A stretch of DNA of 64,000 nt from an uncultured Rhodobacter sp. (GTDB taxonomy: Bacteria > Pseudomonadota > Alphaproteobacteria > Rhodobacterales > Rhodobacteraceae), in the NCBI GenBank assembly GCA_945952585.1, contig CAMFII010000011.1, positions 1 through 64,000 on the forward strand, read 5' to 3'. Made by a program: the position numbers and the translations under genes. Positions 36,901 to 43,916 of the stretch are shown in pieces. Each line of letters opens with the position of its first letter. The first letter of the stretch is position 1. The notes beneath the pieces were generated by a model. It was not told the origin of the DNA and did no database searches. It saw only the letters and a program-made list of their open reading frames with translations.

Positions 36901-37363
36901 CGACCAATGGGCGCCGCAGATCAATCTCGGCGTGCCGGTGCTGATCCCCGAGGAGTATATCCCCGATCTCGACGTGCGGCTGGGGCTTTACCGGCGGCTG
37001 TCTTCCCTGACGACCAAGGTCGAGTTGGAAGGCTTCGCCGCCGAACTGATCGACCGTTTCGGCCCGCTGCCGAAGGAGGTCAACACGCTGATGCTGATCG
37101 TCCGCATCAAGGCGATGTGCAAGCGCGCCGGGATCAGCCGCATCGACGGCGGGCCGAAGGGCGCGACGGTGCAGTTCCACAACGACAAGTTCGCCAACCC
37201 GGCGGGGCTTGTCGACTTCCTCAAGGCGCAGGGGCCGGGGGCGAAGGTCAGCGGCAACAAGATCGTGCTCTTGCAGGAGTGGAAGACCGAGGCCGAGCGC
37301 ATCAAGGGCGCCTTCGCCATCGCCCGTGACCTGGCCGAGCAGGTGGTCAAGGCGAAGGCCTGA
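33911..37363 (+). CDS. mfd: Transcription-repair coupling factor Mfd
   Basis: A 1150-residue DNA translocase that removes RNA polymerase stalled at lesions and recruits UvrA. Domains in order: UvrB-like N-terminal module; CarD-like polymerase-interacting domain around residues 475-570 (TPGDLVVHVEHGVGRYKG); RecG-like helicase domains with Walker A GDVGFGKTE, DEEQ box IIDEEQHFG and QIRGRVGRAK; C-terminal TRCF domain. Full length for the family. GGAGC precedes ATG 33911; a second ATG lies at 33920. It converges on an MFS gene across a degenerate twin-hairpin element. Confidence 0.97.
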   Translation: MAGMAETRILLGGAPEGFDARQVAKEAARGAPVVHVARDDKRMEAMRTALAFFAPDLAVLTLPAWDCLPYDRVSPNPEISAARMATLAALAAGLTGPFILLTTLNAATQRVPAREVLREASFSAKVGARVNEERLKAYLARMGFSPTSTVTEPGDYAIRGGIVDIYPPGPTGPVRLDFFGDVLDGARRFDPETQRTIEKLTAVELAPVSEVMLDEAAITRFRQTYRLEFGAAGTDDPLYEAVSAGRKHQGMEHWLPFFHERLETLFDYLPDASVMLDDQITPARLSRWEAVADAYDSRREAMGQKGRMDTVYKPAAADLLYLDDAAWEKAVAGHRVIQLSPLPQSPGPGVLDAGGRIGRTFAPERQQESISLFGALADHVRALRADHQVIIASWSEGARERLKGLIEDQGLTAATEIRDMREVAEGKGKLFLAIWPLEQGFTAPGLAVISEQDVLGDRLVAKPRKKRKAENFVSEINTLTPGDLVVHVEHGVGRYKGLETITALGAPHACLLIEYAEEARLYLPVENIELLSRYGHEEGLLDKLGGGAWQAKKAKLKQRIREITERLMRIAAERHLRHAPILEAPHSIWEAFAARFPYQETDDQLSAIADVVKDLESGSPMDRLVVGDVGFGKTEVAMRAAFVAAMAGMQVAVVCPTTLLARQHYRSFAERFRGFPMQVRQLSRFVSQGEANKTRAGLADGSVDICIGTHALLAKGIRFKSLGLLIIDEEQHFGVAHKERLKEMRSEVHVLTLTATPIPRTLQLSLTGVRDLSIIATPPVDRLAIRTYVSEFDTVTLREALLRERYRGGQSFFVVPRIKDLPDIEDFLKTHVPEVSYVIAHGQLAAGDLDERMNEFYDGKYDVLLSTTIVESGLDIPTANTMIVHRADMFGLSQLYQIRGRVGRAKTRAYCYLTTKPRAPLTQQAMKRLRLLGSLDSLGAGFNLASHDLDLRGAGNLLGEEQSGHIKEVGYELYQQMLEETIQKIRSGEIAGLTDSDDQWAPQINLGVPVLIPEEYIPDLDVRLGLYRRLSSLTTKVELEGFAAELIDRFGPLPKEVNTLMLIVRIKAMCKRAGISRIDGGPKGATVQFHNDKFANPAGLVDFLKAQGPGAKVSGNKIVLLQEWKTEAERIKGAFAIARDLAEQVVKAKA

Positions 37364-37374
37364 GGGCACCCGCC

Positions 37375-37420
37375 GCAAAAATCTTCGAAGAAGTTTGCCA
37401 AGTTCCCTCGAAGGATCTTG
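37375..37420. repeat. Twin hairpin element, copy 2 (degenerate)
   Basis: Two adjacent imperfect palindromes: 37375-37398 (10 of 12 pairs, centred on TTCGAA) and 37399-37420 (9 of 11 pairs). Same layout as the copies at 5370 and 41557. It lies between convergent mfd and an MFS gene. Confidence 0.7.
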
Positions 37421-37426
37421 TAACCG

Positions 37427-38635
37427 TCAGGCCGCCGCCCGTTGCGGCATCACGGCCATGACCGTGCGCCCGAGGGCCGCGAGAATCGCGATCCCCAGGA
37501 TCAGCGGCAGGGGCGTTCCGTCGAAGGCCAGGCCAAGCGGCACGGCCAGCATCACGCCCAGCACGGTCGAGATCGCTCCCGTCGCCGAGGCTGCCATCCC
37601 GGCAATATGCCCCACCGGCTCCAGGGCGAGGGCGTTCAGGTTGCCCATCACCATCCCCATCTGGAAGAAAAGCCCGATCATCCAGATCACGAACATCACG
37701 AAGAAGGCCGTGTCGGACAACAGGCCACTCCAGACCAGGGCCAGGACCAGAACTGACAGGCCGACGATCCCGCTCAGCGCCAGGGTGATGAGGTGGCGCA
37801 TCCCCAGACGCATGACCAGCCGCGCATTGGTGAAGCTTGCCACTGCCGAGAACACGGCGATCAGCGCGAACCACAGCGGGAAGGTCTCGCCGCGCCCGAA
37901 GCTTTGCTCGAAGATCGGCTGGATTGACGAGAGCGCCCCGAAGAGCATGCCGAAGGCAAGCGACATCACGACCGTCGCCAGAACCACGGTGCGGTGCGAG
38001 AAAACCTCGACGAACGACTGCGCGAGCGTGCGAAGATGCAGCGGACGGCGGCGTTCCGGCGCCAGCGTCTCGGGCTGGCGGAAACCAAGCCAGAGATTGG
38101 CGATCAGCGAGAACAGGATGAAGGCGAGGAACAGCCCGCGCCAGCCAACGGCATGGATGATGACCATGCCGAGCGCAGGCGCCAGAGCCGGCACGAGCAT
38201 GAAGACGATCATCGCGAAACTGATGATGCGGGCCATGGCGCGGCCCGAATGCTTGTCGCGCACCATGGCCAGCGACACGATCCGAGGGGCGGCGGCGCCG
38301 AGGCCCTGCAGGACACGCGCAGCCAGCACCAGTTCGAGCGAAGGGGCAGCCCAGGCCAGGGCCGCGCCGAGACAATAGAGCGCCGATCCACCGAGGATCA
38401 CGCGCTTGCGCCCCATCGCATCCGAGATCGGTCCGGCAAAGAAGGTGCCGATCCCCATCCCAAGCACGAAGCTCGTCACCACGAGTTGTGCGGCATTGGG
38501 ATTGTTAGGCGTCAGTTCGGTCGCGATCGAGGGCAGGGCGGGCAGAATTGAGTCGATCGAGAAGGCGATCGTTGCGAACAGCATCGCGACGAGCGCGATG
38601 AACTCGGTCTGTGAAACGGATCTTGTCGGTGTCAT
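37427..38635 (-). CDS. MFS transporter, Bcr/CflA drug-resistance subfamily
   Basis: A 402-residue, 12-helix exporter. The signature between helices 2 and 3, GPISDAMGRKRVILGG, and the N-terminal DSILPALPSIATEL match the Bcr/CflA subfamily (bicyclomycin, sulfonamide and similar export). Here it is last in an operon with a DsbA-like oxidoreductase, whose stop overlaps its start (ATGA), and an acyl-CoA ligase. It may export a compound handled by those enzymes. Confidence 0.88.
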   Translation of the reverse strand: MTPTRSVSQTEFIALVAMLFATIAFSIDSILPALPSIATELTPNNPNAAQLVVTSFVLGMGIGTFFAGPISDAMGRKRVILGGSALYCLGAALAWAAPSLELVLAARVLQGLGAAAPRIVSLAMVRDKHSGRAMARIISFAMIVFMLVPALAPALGMVIIHAVGWRGLFLAFILFSLIANLWLGFRQPETLAPERRRPLHLRTLAQSFVEVFSHRTVVLATVVMSLAFGMLFGALSSIQPIFEQSFGRGETFPLWFALIAVFSAVASFTNARLVMRLGMRHLITLALSGIVGLSVLVLALVWSGLLSDTAFFVMFVIWMIGLFFQMGMVMGNLNALALEPVGHIAGMAASATGAISTVLGVMLAVPLGLAFDGTPLPLILGIAILAALGRTVMAVMPQRAAA

Positions 38636-39270
38636 TCCTTGGCCTTTGCGGCGAGTTCGTCAATCACTTGGCCCCAAAGCGCAGGAGGCTGCGCGCCCGA
38701 GACAACATAGCGGTCGGCGATGATGTAGGTCGGCACGGCATTGATGCCGCGGCTACGGGCATGCGAGTCGCGGTCCAGGATCACCTGGCGGTCGGCATCC
38801 GAGGCGAGCAGGCGTTCCACCATCGCCCGATCAAGTCCGGTTTCGAAGGCGATATCGGCCAGCACGCCCGCATTGCCGATGTCGCGCCCTTCGCGCCAAT
38901 AGGCGCGGAACAGGGCCGAGACCATCGGACTTTGCTTTTCTTCAAGGCCCGCCCAGTGGATCAGCCGGTGGGCGTCGACCGTGTTCGGGATCCGCGTCAT
39001 CTTCGCAAAATCCATCGTCACCCCGGCCTCGGCCGCGATCTTTTCGATCTGGACATGCATGTCGATCACCCGCTGCCGGGTGCCGAAGCGGGCCTCGAGC
39101 CATTGGGCGCGGTCCACCCCCTCGGACGGCATGTCAGGGTTCAGCTGGAAGGGCTGCCATTCGATCGAGAAGGGATGACCGGGATGCGCCTCGAGCGCGC
39201 GGTCGAGATTGCCCTTGCCGATATAGCACCAGGGGCAGACCGGGTCGGAAAAGATGTCAAGCCGAACCAT
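38632..39270 (-). CDS. DsbA-family (FrnE-like) thiol oxidoreductase
   Basis: A 212-residue thioredoxin-fold protein with CPWC at residues 12-15 and the large helical insert of the DsbA/FrnE family; the cis-Pro is in GINAVPTYII. There is no signal peptide, so it is cytoplasmic, like FrnE and 2-hydroxychromene-2-carboxylate isomerase relatives. It overlaps the upstream ligase by 14 bases and the downstream MFS by 4. Polyketide FrnE context and aromatic degradation are both possible roles; this is inference. Confidence 0.88.
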   Translation of the reverse strand: MVRLDIFSDPVCPWCYIGKGNLDRALEAHPGHPFSIEWQPFQLNPDMPSEGVDRAQWLEARFGTRQRVIDMHVQIEKIAAEAGVTMDFAKMTRIPNTVDAHRLIHWAGLEEKQSPMVSALFRAYWREGRDIGNAGVLADIAFETGLDRAMVERLLASDADRQVILDRDSHARSRGINAVPTYIIADRYVVSGAQPPALWGQVIDELAAKAKE

Positions 39271-40789
39271 GACGGGACTCCCATTCCTGCCGCAGCACGC
39301 GGCGCAGGACCTTGTTGTTGGCGTTCTTCGGAAGCGCCCCGACCCGCAGGAAGAGGCGCGGCTGCTTGTAGCGGGCGAGGCGCGAAGCGGCATGCGCGGA
39401 AAGCGACGCCTCGTCCAGATCGGTGTCGGCGGTGTAGAAACACGCAATCACCGTGACCGAGGGCCGGACGGCCACCTCGGCGGCGGCAACCTCGTGCAGG
39501 CCGGGGAAGCCCGCCATCGCCGCCTCGACCTCTGCCGGCGACACGCGGTAGCCGCCCGCATTCATCATGTCATCGCTGCGACCGAGATAGCGGACCGCGC
39601 CATCCTCGGCCATCGCGACGGTGTCGCCAGTCAGGAACCAATCCCCCGCGAACTTCATCTTTGTTTCCGCGTCAGCCTCGAAATAGCCAAGGAAGAGGCC
39701 CGGATCGCTGGCCGCGACGGCGAGGACGCCGGACGCGCCCGTCGGGACCGGCGTTCCGTTCCCGTCCACGACCGCGACGCGGCGACCGGGCTGGGGATAG
39801 CCGATCGCGCCATCCGGGGCAGGGCGCGCGGGCGAGGAGGAAAGGAAGGTCGAACATTCCGACAGTCCGAGCGCCTCGTGCAGGTCAGTGCCGGTCACGT
39901 GCCGCCATTCCGCACGAAGCGCGGGCAGCAGGCTTTCCCCGGCGGAGAGGCCTTGGCGCAGCCGAGGCAGGGCCGGCATCGGTGCGCGCAGCATCTGGCG
40001 GATTACCCCCGGCGCGGCGGCGAAGATTGTCGCGTCGAAGCGTTTCATCAGCAGCGGCAACTGGTCGGGGGTGACGCCCGCGGCCGGGATCAGCGCCGTC
40101 GCGCCCGCGGCCCAGGGGTCCATCAGCCCGGTGCCGAGCGTGTAGGTCCAGTTGAAGGCCCCGGCATGCATCAGGCGGTCGATCTCGGTCAGGCCGGTCC
40201 AGCCGTCGCGCATCATCTGGCGCGCCCAGACGGCCCGGTGGGCATGCATCACCGCACGCGGGGTACCGGAGGTGCCCGAGGTGAAGACCATGTAGGCCAG
40301 CCGGTCCGCATCGCCCATCGCCCAGTCGCAGGGGGCAAGCTTCTCCATCGCGGCGATCTCGTCGGTCGTCACAACGGGAAGGGCCGGATCGGTGGGGCGC
40401 AGCACGCCCGATCCGGCGATGACGAGCGCGGGGCGAAGCAGGGCGGCAAGGCGGTCCACCTCTCCCTCGGTCAGCTGGGTCGAGGTCGGTACGGGCACTA
40501 GCCCAGCAGCGATGCAGCCGAGAAATGCGACGGGAAAACCCGTCTCATGGCCGATCCGAAGCATCACCCGGTCGCCGGGGCGGAAGCCCCGCGCCAGGAG
40601 GCCCGCGCCGCAGCCGCGCACCGCAGCGATCAGTCGGCCATAGCTCCACCGTTCGGCGCCGCGGGGCGACACGATCTGCAGCGCGTTCTTGTCCGGCAGC
40701 GCCTCGCCCCGCGTGAGCACATGGCGCGCGAGGTTGAAGGGCCGCGGACAAGCCTGCGGCGGTCCGGTATCGATGATCGAAAGGGGCAT
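39257..40789 (-). CDS. AMP-forming acyl/aryl-CoA ligase
   Basis: A 510-residue ANL ligase. The phosphate loop is FTSGTSGTPRAV, followed by LGLSECS, FLTGDTV and the C-terminal Lys in NANNKVLRR. The opening FNLARHVL and the overall arrangement resemble benzoate- and acyl-CoA ligases. It starts the ligase-DsbA-MFS operon and is divergent by 54 bases from an XRE-cupin regulator, which is therefore its likely controller. The substrate is unknown. Confidence 0.88.
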   Translation of the reverse strand: MPLSIIDTGPPQACPRPFNLARHVLTRGEALPDKNALQIVSPRGAERWSYGRLIAAVRGCGAGLLARGFRPGDRVMLRIGHETGFPVAFLGCIAAGLVPVPTSTQLTEGEVDRLAALLRPALVIAGSGVLRPTDPALPVVTTDEIAAMEKLAPCDWAMGDADRLAYMVFTSGTSGTPRAVMHAHRAVWARQMMRDGWTGLTEIDRLMHAGAFNWTYTLGTGLMDPWAAGATALIPAAGVTPDQLPLLMKRFDATIFAAAPGVIRQMLRAPMPALPRLRQGLSAGESLLPALRAEWRHVTGTDLHEALGLSECSTFLSSSPARPAPDGAIGYPQPGRRVAVVDGNGTPVPTGASGVLAVAASDPGLFLGYFEADAETKMKFAGDWFLTGDTVAMAEDGAVRYLGRSDDMMNAGGYRVSPAEVEAAMAGFPGLHEVAAAEVAVRPSVTVIACFYTADTDLDEASLSAHAASRLARYKQPRLFLRVGALPKNANNKVLRRVLRQEWESRHGSA

Positions 40790-40843
40790 CCGCCGGACTT
40801 ACGCCCCTGTCCCGACCGTTGCAAGGCGGGCAGGCCTGCCGTA

Positions 40844-41509
40844 ATGCACAAGGCCATGAGCAAAGTTGCCAAGTCCGGCCTCGCCGGCCCAAGCCTGGAC
40901 GGGCCGAGCCTGATCCGCATCGCCCGCGAAAGCGGGGCGGATGCGCCTGTCGAGCCCTTGAACCTGGGCCAGCGGGTGCGCGACCTGAGGAAGGCGCGCG
41001 GCTGGACGCTGGAACAGGCGGCGGTGCAGGCGGGGCTGGCGCGCTCGACGCTCTCCAAGATCGAGAACGGCCAGATGTCGCCCACCTACGAGGCGCTGAA
41101 GAAGCTGGCCGAGGGGCTGGCGATCTCGGTCCCGCAGCTTTTCACCCCGCCGTCGAAGGCGCAGGTGACGGGGCGGCGCGCCGTGACGCGGGCGGGCGAG
41201 GGGCAGGCGCAGGCCACAACGACCTATGAGCACGAGCTTCTCGCCTCGCAGCTGACCCGCAAGCAGATGCTGCCCTACCGCGCCCGCATCCGGGCGCGGG
41301 ACATGGACGAGTTCGACGGCTGGATCCGCCACGACGGCGAGGAATTCCTCTATGTCCTGACCGGTGTGATCCGGCTCTACACCGAGTTCTACGAGCCGGT
41401 GGAGATGAAACGCGGCGACAGCGCCTATTACGACGCCACCATGGGCCACAATGTCGTGTCGGTGTCGGAAGAGGACGCGACGGTGCTTTGGGTCACGTCG
41501 CTGGCTTGA
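40844..41509 (+). CDS. XRE-family transcriptional regulator with C-terminal cupin
   Basis: A 221-residue regulator. The helix-turn-helix spans about residues 40-95 (VRDLRKARGWTLEQAAVQAG and STLSKIENGQMSPTYEALK). The C-terminal cupin (EEFLYVLTGVIRLYTEF, GDSAYYDATMGHNV) probably binds a small effector. It is divergent from the ligase operon and is likely its local regulator. The start is uncertain: ATG 40844 or ATG 40856; neither has a strong ribosome site, and a leaderless or short-leader transcript is possible. Confidence 0.87.
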   Translation: MHKAMSKVAKSGLAGPSLDGPSLIRIARESGADAPVEPLNLGQRVRDLRKARGWTLEQAAVQAGLARSTLSKIENGQMSPTYEALKKLAEGLAISVPQLFTPPSKAQVTGRRAVTRAGEGQAQATTTYEHELLASQLTRKQMLPYRARIRARDMDEFDGWIRHDGEEFLYVLTGVIRLYTEFYEPVEMKRGDSAYYDATMGHNVVSVSEEDATVLWVTSLA

Positions 41510-41550
41510 ACCAGAAGCACTTGCAACGCTGCGTGCCCGACCTGTCATGG

Positions 41551-41614
41551 GCGGCACCAAAAGTCTTCGAAGACTTTTGGCAAATTCCTTCGAAGGAATT
41601 TGCTCCGGTGCCGC
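41551..41614. repeat. Twin TTCGAA hairpin element, copy 3, inside an outer stem
   Basis: Two perfect 24-bp palindromes sharing one base, at 41557-41580 and 41580-41603, both centred on TTCGAA. They are enclosed by an 8-bp outer inverted repeat (GCGGCACC at 41551-41558 and GGTGCCGC at 41607-41614), which could form a three-way junction. It lies between convergent XRE-cupin and entericidin-like genes. Confidence 0.85.
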
Positions 41615-41630
41615 CGTCAGACCGGGATGA

Positions 41631-41762
41631 TCAGTAGCCGCCGCCGATCATGTTGCCGACTGCTTGCGCGCCGCCGGTGATGTCCTGACCGACACCCGCG
41701 ACGGTGTTGCAGGCGGCAAGCGCGAGCGTAGCGAGAAGGGCGAGGGTGCGGATCGTGGTCAT
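41631..41762 (-). CDS. Entericidin-like small lipoprotein
   Basis: A 43-residue lipoprotein. The signal is followed by the lipobox LAAC with acylated Cys near residue 18, then a short Gly-rich tail (DITGGAQAVGNMIGGGY), as in the entericidin A/B family. Entericidins form a bacteriolytic toxin/antidote pair in E. coli, but most alphaproteobacterial members are single and of unknown role. GGAGG lies about 10 bases upstream of ATG 41762. No paired second lipoprotein is seen here. Confidence 0.8.
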   Translation of the reverse strand: MTTIRTLALLATLALAACNTVAGVGQDITGGAQAVGNMIGGGY

Positions 41763-41802
41763 GCCTGTCTGTCCTCCGTAATCTTGGGCCGGGTGCGGCC
41801 GT

Positions 41803-43617
41803 TCACTCCTGGTACCACCAGACGTCCGGCTGGAAGCCCAGCCAGTCACCGTAGATCGGCAGCCGCGCGGGGTAATGCAATTCCTTGCGATGGGCAATGC
41901 GCGAGACATCGGAATACCAGAACGGGATGACATAGCGCCCGCTGGTCAGCACCCGGTCCAGCGCCCGGACGGTCGCGACGAAATCCTCTTCCTGCTGGGT
42001 GGCGAGCATCGTCTGGATCAGCCCGTCAACCGCCGGCGAGTTGATCCCCATCCAGTTGCGCGTGCCCGGCTCGGTCGCGCCCTTCGACCCCCAATAGAGG
42101 ACCTGTTCGTTGCCGGGCGAAAGCGACAGCGAGCGGATGTAATGGGTCATGTCGAAGTCATAGGCGTTGGTGCGCTCCTTGTACTGGGCGCTGTCGACCG
42201 TGGTGACGCGGGCCTCAATGCCCAGACGCTTCAGCGCCTCGACATAGATGTTGGCGATCGACAGGATCTCGTCCTCGCCCTGCTGGAGCAGGATCTCGAA
42301 GGCGAAAGGCTCGCCTGCGGCGTTCTTCAGCACACCGTCCGCATCCGTCGCCCAGCCGGCCTCTTCCAGAAGCTTTGTCGCGGCGCGGATGTTCTTCCGG
42401 TTGGCCTCGCCGCCTTCGGCCACGGGCAGCGCGTAGCCGTCGATGGCGCCCGGCAGGAGGCTGTCCTTGTAGGGGGCGAGCAGGTCAAGCTCCTTGCCCT
42501 CGGCCGGTTTGCCCGGCGCCATGCCGAGGACCGAGTTCGAGAAATAGGACTGGATGCGCGGCTCGATGCCGTTGGTGAGCGTCTGGTTGATGAATTCGAA
42601 GTTGAAGGCCAGGATCAGCGCCTGCCGTACCCGCCAGTCGGCGAAGACCGCCTTGCGGGTGTTGAAGGCGAAGCCGTCGATGCCCGAGGGCCGCTGGTGC
42701 GGGATCTCGGACAGGACGACATCGCCGGCGGTCACTGCCGGGAAACTGAAGTTCTCGGCCCATTTCACCGGGTTCGTCTCGCGGTAGGAGGTGATCTCGC
42801 CGGCCTTGAAAGCCTCGAAGACCACGCCGCCATCGCCGAAATATTCGTAGCGGATCTCGTCCAGATTGTGCAGGCCGCGGTTGATGGGCAGGTCCTTGCC
42901 CCACCAGTCGGGGTTCTTCTTGTAAGTGATGAAGCGGCCCGGTTCGAACTCGCCCACGACATAGGGACCCGAGCCGATCGGCGCCTCGAGCGAGGAGGCG
43001 GTGAAGTCCTTGCCGTCCCACTGGGCCTTCTCCAGCACCGGGCGCAGGCCGAGGATCAGCGGCAGTTCACGGTCTTTTGCGTTGAAGGTGAAGCGGACCG
43101 ATCGCGGGCCGGTCTTCTCGGTCTTGGCGATCTTGGCCCAGGCGGCGGCATAGCGGGGCGAGCCCTTGGTGCCGAGCGTCTCGAAAGACCAGATCACATC
43201 CTCGACTGTCACCGGCTTGCCGTCCGAGAATCGGGCATTCTCGCGCAGGGTGAATTCGACCCAGCTCCGGTCGGGATCGGTGTCGATCGATTCGGCCAGA
43301 AGCCCGTAAAGCGAGAACGGCTCGTCGTAAGAACGGCCCATAAGTGTCTCGACTGTCAGGGCAGAAATGCCCGTCGGCGGGTTGCCCTTGATGATGAACG
43401 GATTGAGAGAATCGAAGCTGCCCGATTCGCCGAAAACGATGCGTCCGCCCTTGGGGGCCGTGGGGTTGGCATAGGGCAGGGACACAAAATCCGGTGGCAG
43501 CGCAGGCGCCCCATACATAGCTATGCCGTGGCTTGGTTCGGCTTTCAGATCGGCGGGCATCAGCCCGGAAAGACAGGCAGCAGCCATCGCGGCGAATGCG
43601 AAATTCATCGGTCTCAT
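41803..43617 (-). CDS. Periplasmic oligopeptide-type ABC substrate-binding protein (YejA-like)
   Basis: A 604-residue family 5 solute-binding protein with a signal peptide of about 26 residues (ending near LKAEP). Length and segments such as YANPTAPKGGRIVFGESGSFDSLNPF near residue 50 and GIDGFAFNTRKAVFAD mid-protein resemble YejA-type peptide-binding proteins. No permease or ATPase gene accompanies it, so it is either an orphan serving a system elsewhere or a sensory/chaperone binding protein. AGGAAGAG precedes ATG 43617. Confidence 0.88.
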   Translation of the reverse strand: MRPMNFAFAAMAAACLSGLMPADLKAEPSHGIAMYGAPALPPDFVSLPYANPTAPKGGRIVFGESGSFDSLNPFIIKGNPPTGISALTVETLMGRSYDEPFSLYGLLAESIDTDPDRSWVEFTLRENARFSDGKPVTVEDVIWSFETLGTKGSPRYAAAWAKIAKTEKTGPRSVRFTFNAKDRELPLILGLRPVLEKAQWDGKDFTASSLEAPIGSGPYVVGEFEPGRFITYKKNPDWWGKDLPINRGLHNLDEIRYEYFGDGGVVFEAFKAGEITSYRETNPVKWAENFSFPAVTAGDVVLSEIPHQRPSGIDGFAFNTRKAVFADWRVRQALILAFNFEFINQTLTNGIEPRIQSYFSNSVLGMAPGKPAEGKELDLLAPYKDSLLPGAIDGYALPVAEGGEANRKNIRAATKLLEEAGWATDADGVLKNAAGEPFAFEILLQQGEDEILSIANIYVEALKRLGIEARVTTVDSAQYKERTNAYDFDMTHYIRSLSLSPGNEQVLYWGSKGATEPGTRNWMGINSPAVDGLIQTMLATQQEEDFVATVRALDRVLTSGRYVIPFWYSDVSRIAHRKELHYPARLPIYGDWLGFQPDVWWYQE

Positions 43618-43696
43618 TTTGGAAACTCTTCCTGCCTGCCTGTTTTTCTTGGGACCGGACCCTAGCCAAGCCGGAGAGAATATTCAAACTTTTAGC

Positions 43697-43725
43697 TTGG
43701 ATAGCGTCTTCAGGGGGCGTATATA
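43697..43725 (+). promoter_or_regulatory. Strong sigma-70-like promoter in the divergent gap
   Basis: TTGGAT (43697-43702), a 17-bp spacer and TATATA (43720-43725), an unusually AT-rich -10 for this genome. Initiation would be near 43732, only 47 bases before a strong terminator and 185 bases before the next start codon. Confidence 0.6.
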
Positions 43726-43731
43726 GAGGTT

Positions 43732-43805
43732 ACTGCTCGATAGGTTTCTTGCCTGTATGAAACCTGCCTCATGACTTAACGCCGGCCTCGTGCCGGCGTT
43801 TTTTT
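43732..43805 (+). ncRNA. Candidate small RNA, about 74 nt
   Basis: A region with its own promoter (43697-43725) and intrinsic terminator (43778-43805) in the gap between divergent genes. It contains no convincing ORF. The predicted RNA has a first stem (AGGTTT 43742-43747 with AAACCT 43760-43765), a single-stranded linker and the terminator hairpin with a U tail, the layout of Hfq-binding small RNAs. It could alternatively be a premature-termination leader of the bdhA transcript. I do not recognise a known family. Confidence 0.55.
43778..43805 (+). terminator. Strong Rho-independent terminator upstream of bdhA
   Basis: A perfect 9-bp stem (AACGCCGGC at 43778-43786 with 43792-43800), a 5-nt loop and at least seven T residues (43799-43805). 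Oriented plus, with no annotated plus-strand gene ending nearby. Confidence 0.85.
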
Positions 43806-43870
43806 CATTCCGGCCTGCGGTTTCGTGCCGCGATGTCATCACGGCGCAACCGACCGCTGTTCCATTTGCA

Positions 43871-43891
43871 CCTGCAGCATGTAACCTGCAG
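43871..43891. promoter_or_regulatory. Repeated CCTGCAG boxes before bdhA
   Basis: Two copies of CCTGCAG (43871-43877 and 43885-43891), 14 bp apart, with a further TGCA at 43867. TGC-rich sites are recognised by PhaR, the polyhydroxybutyrate regulator, but the spacing here does not fit its published consensus, so this is only suggestive. Confidence 0.25.
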
Positions 43892-43916
43892 CCGACGCGA
43901 GAATGGAGAGTCTGTC

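Noticed and set aside
34220-37378. A 1052-codon open frame on the minus strand inside mfd
   Set aside because: It is a GC-bias antisense shadow of mfd. The translation is low-complexity His/Asp/Arg/Leu-rich sequence with no recognisable domain, while the plus-strand frame is a complete Mfd.
41631-41762. Entericidin-like gene as half of a toxin-antidote pair
   Set aside because: No second small lipoprotein lies next to it; single entericidin-like lipoproteins are common in alphaproteobacteria without evidence of toxicity.
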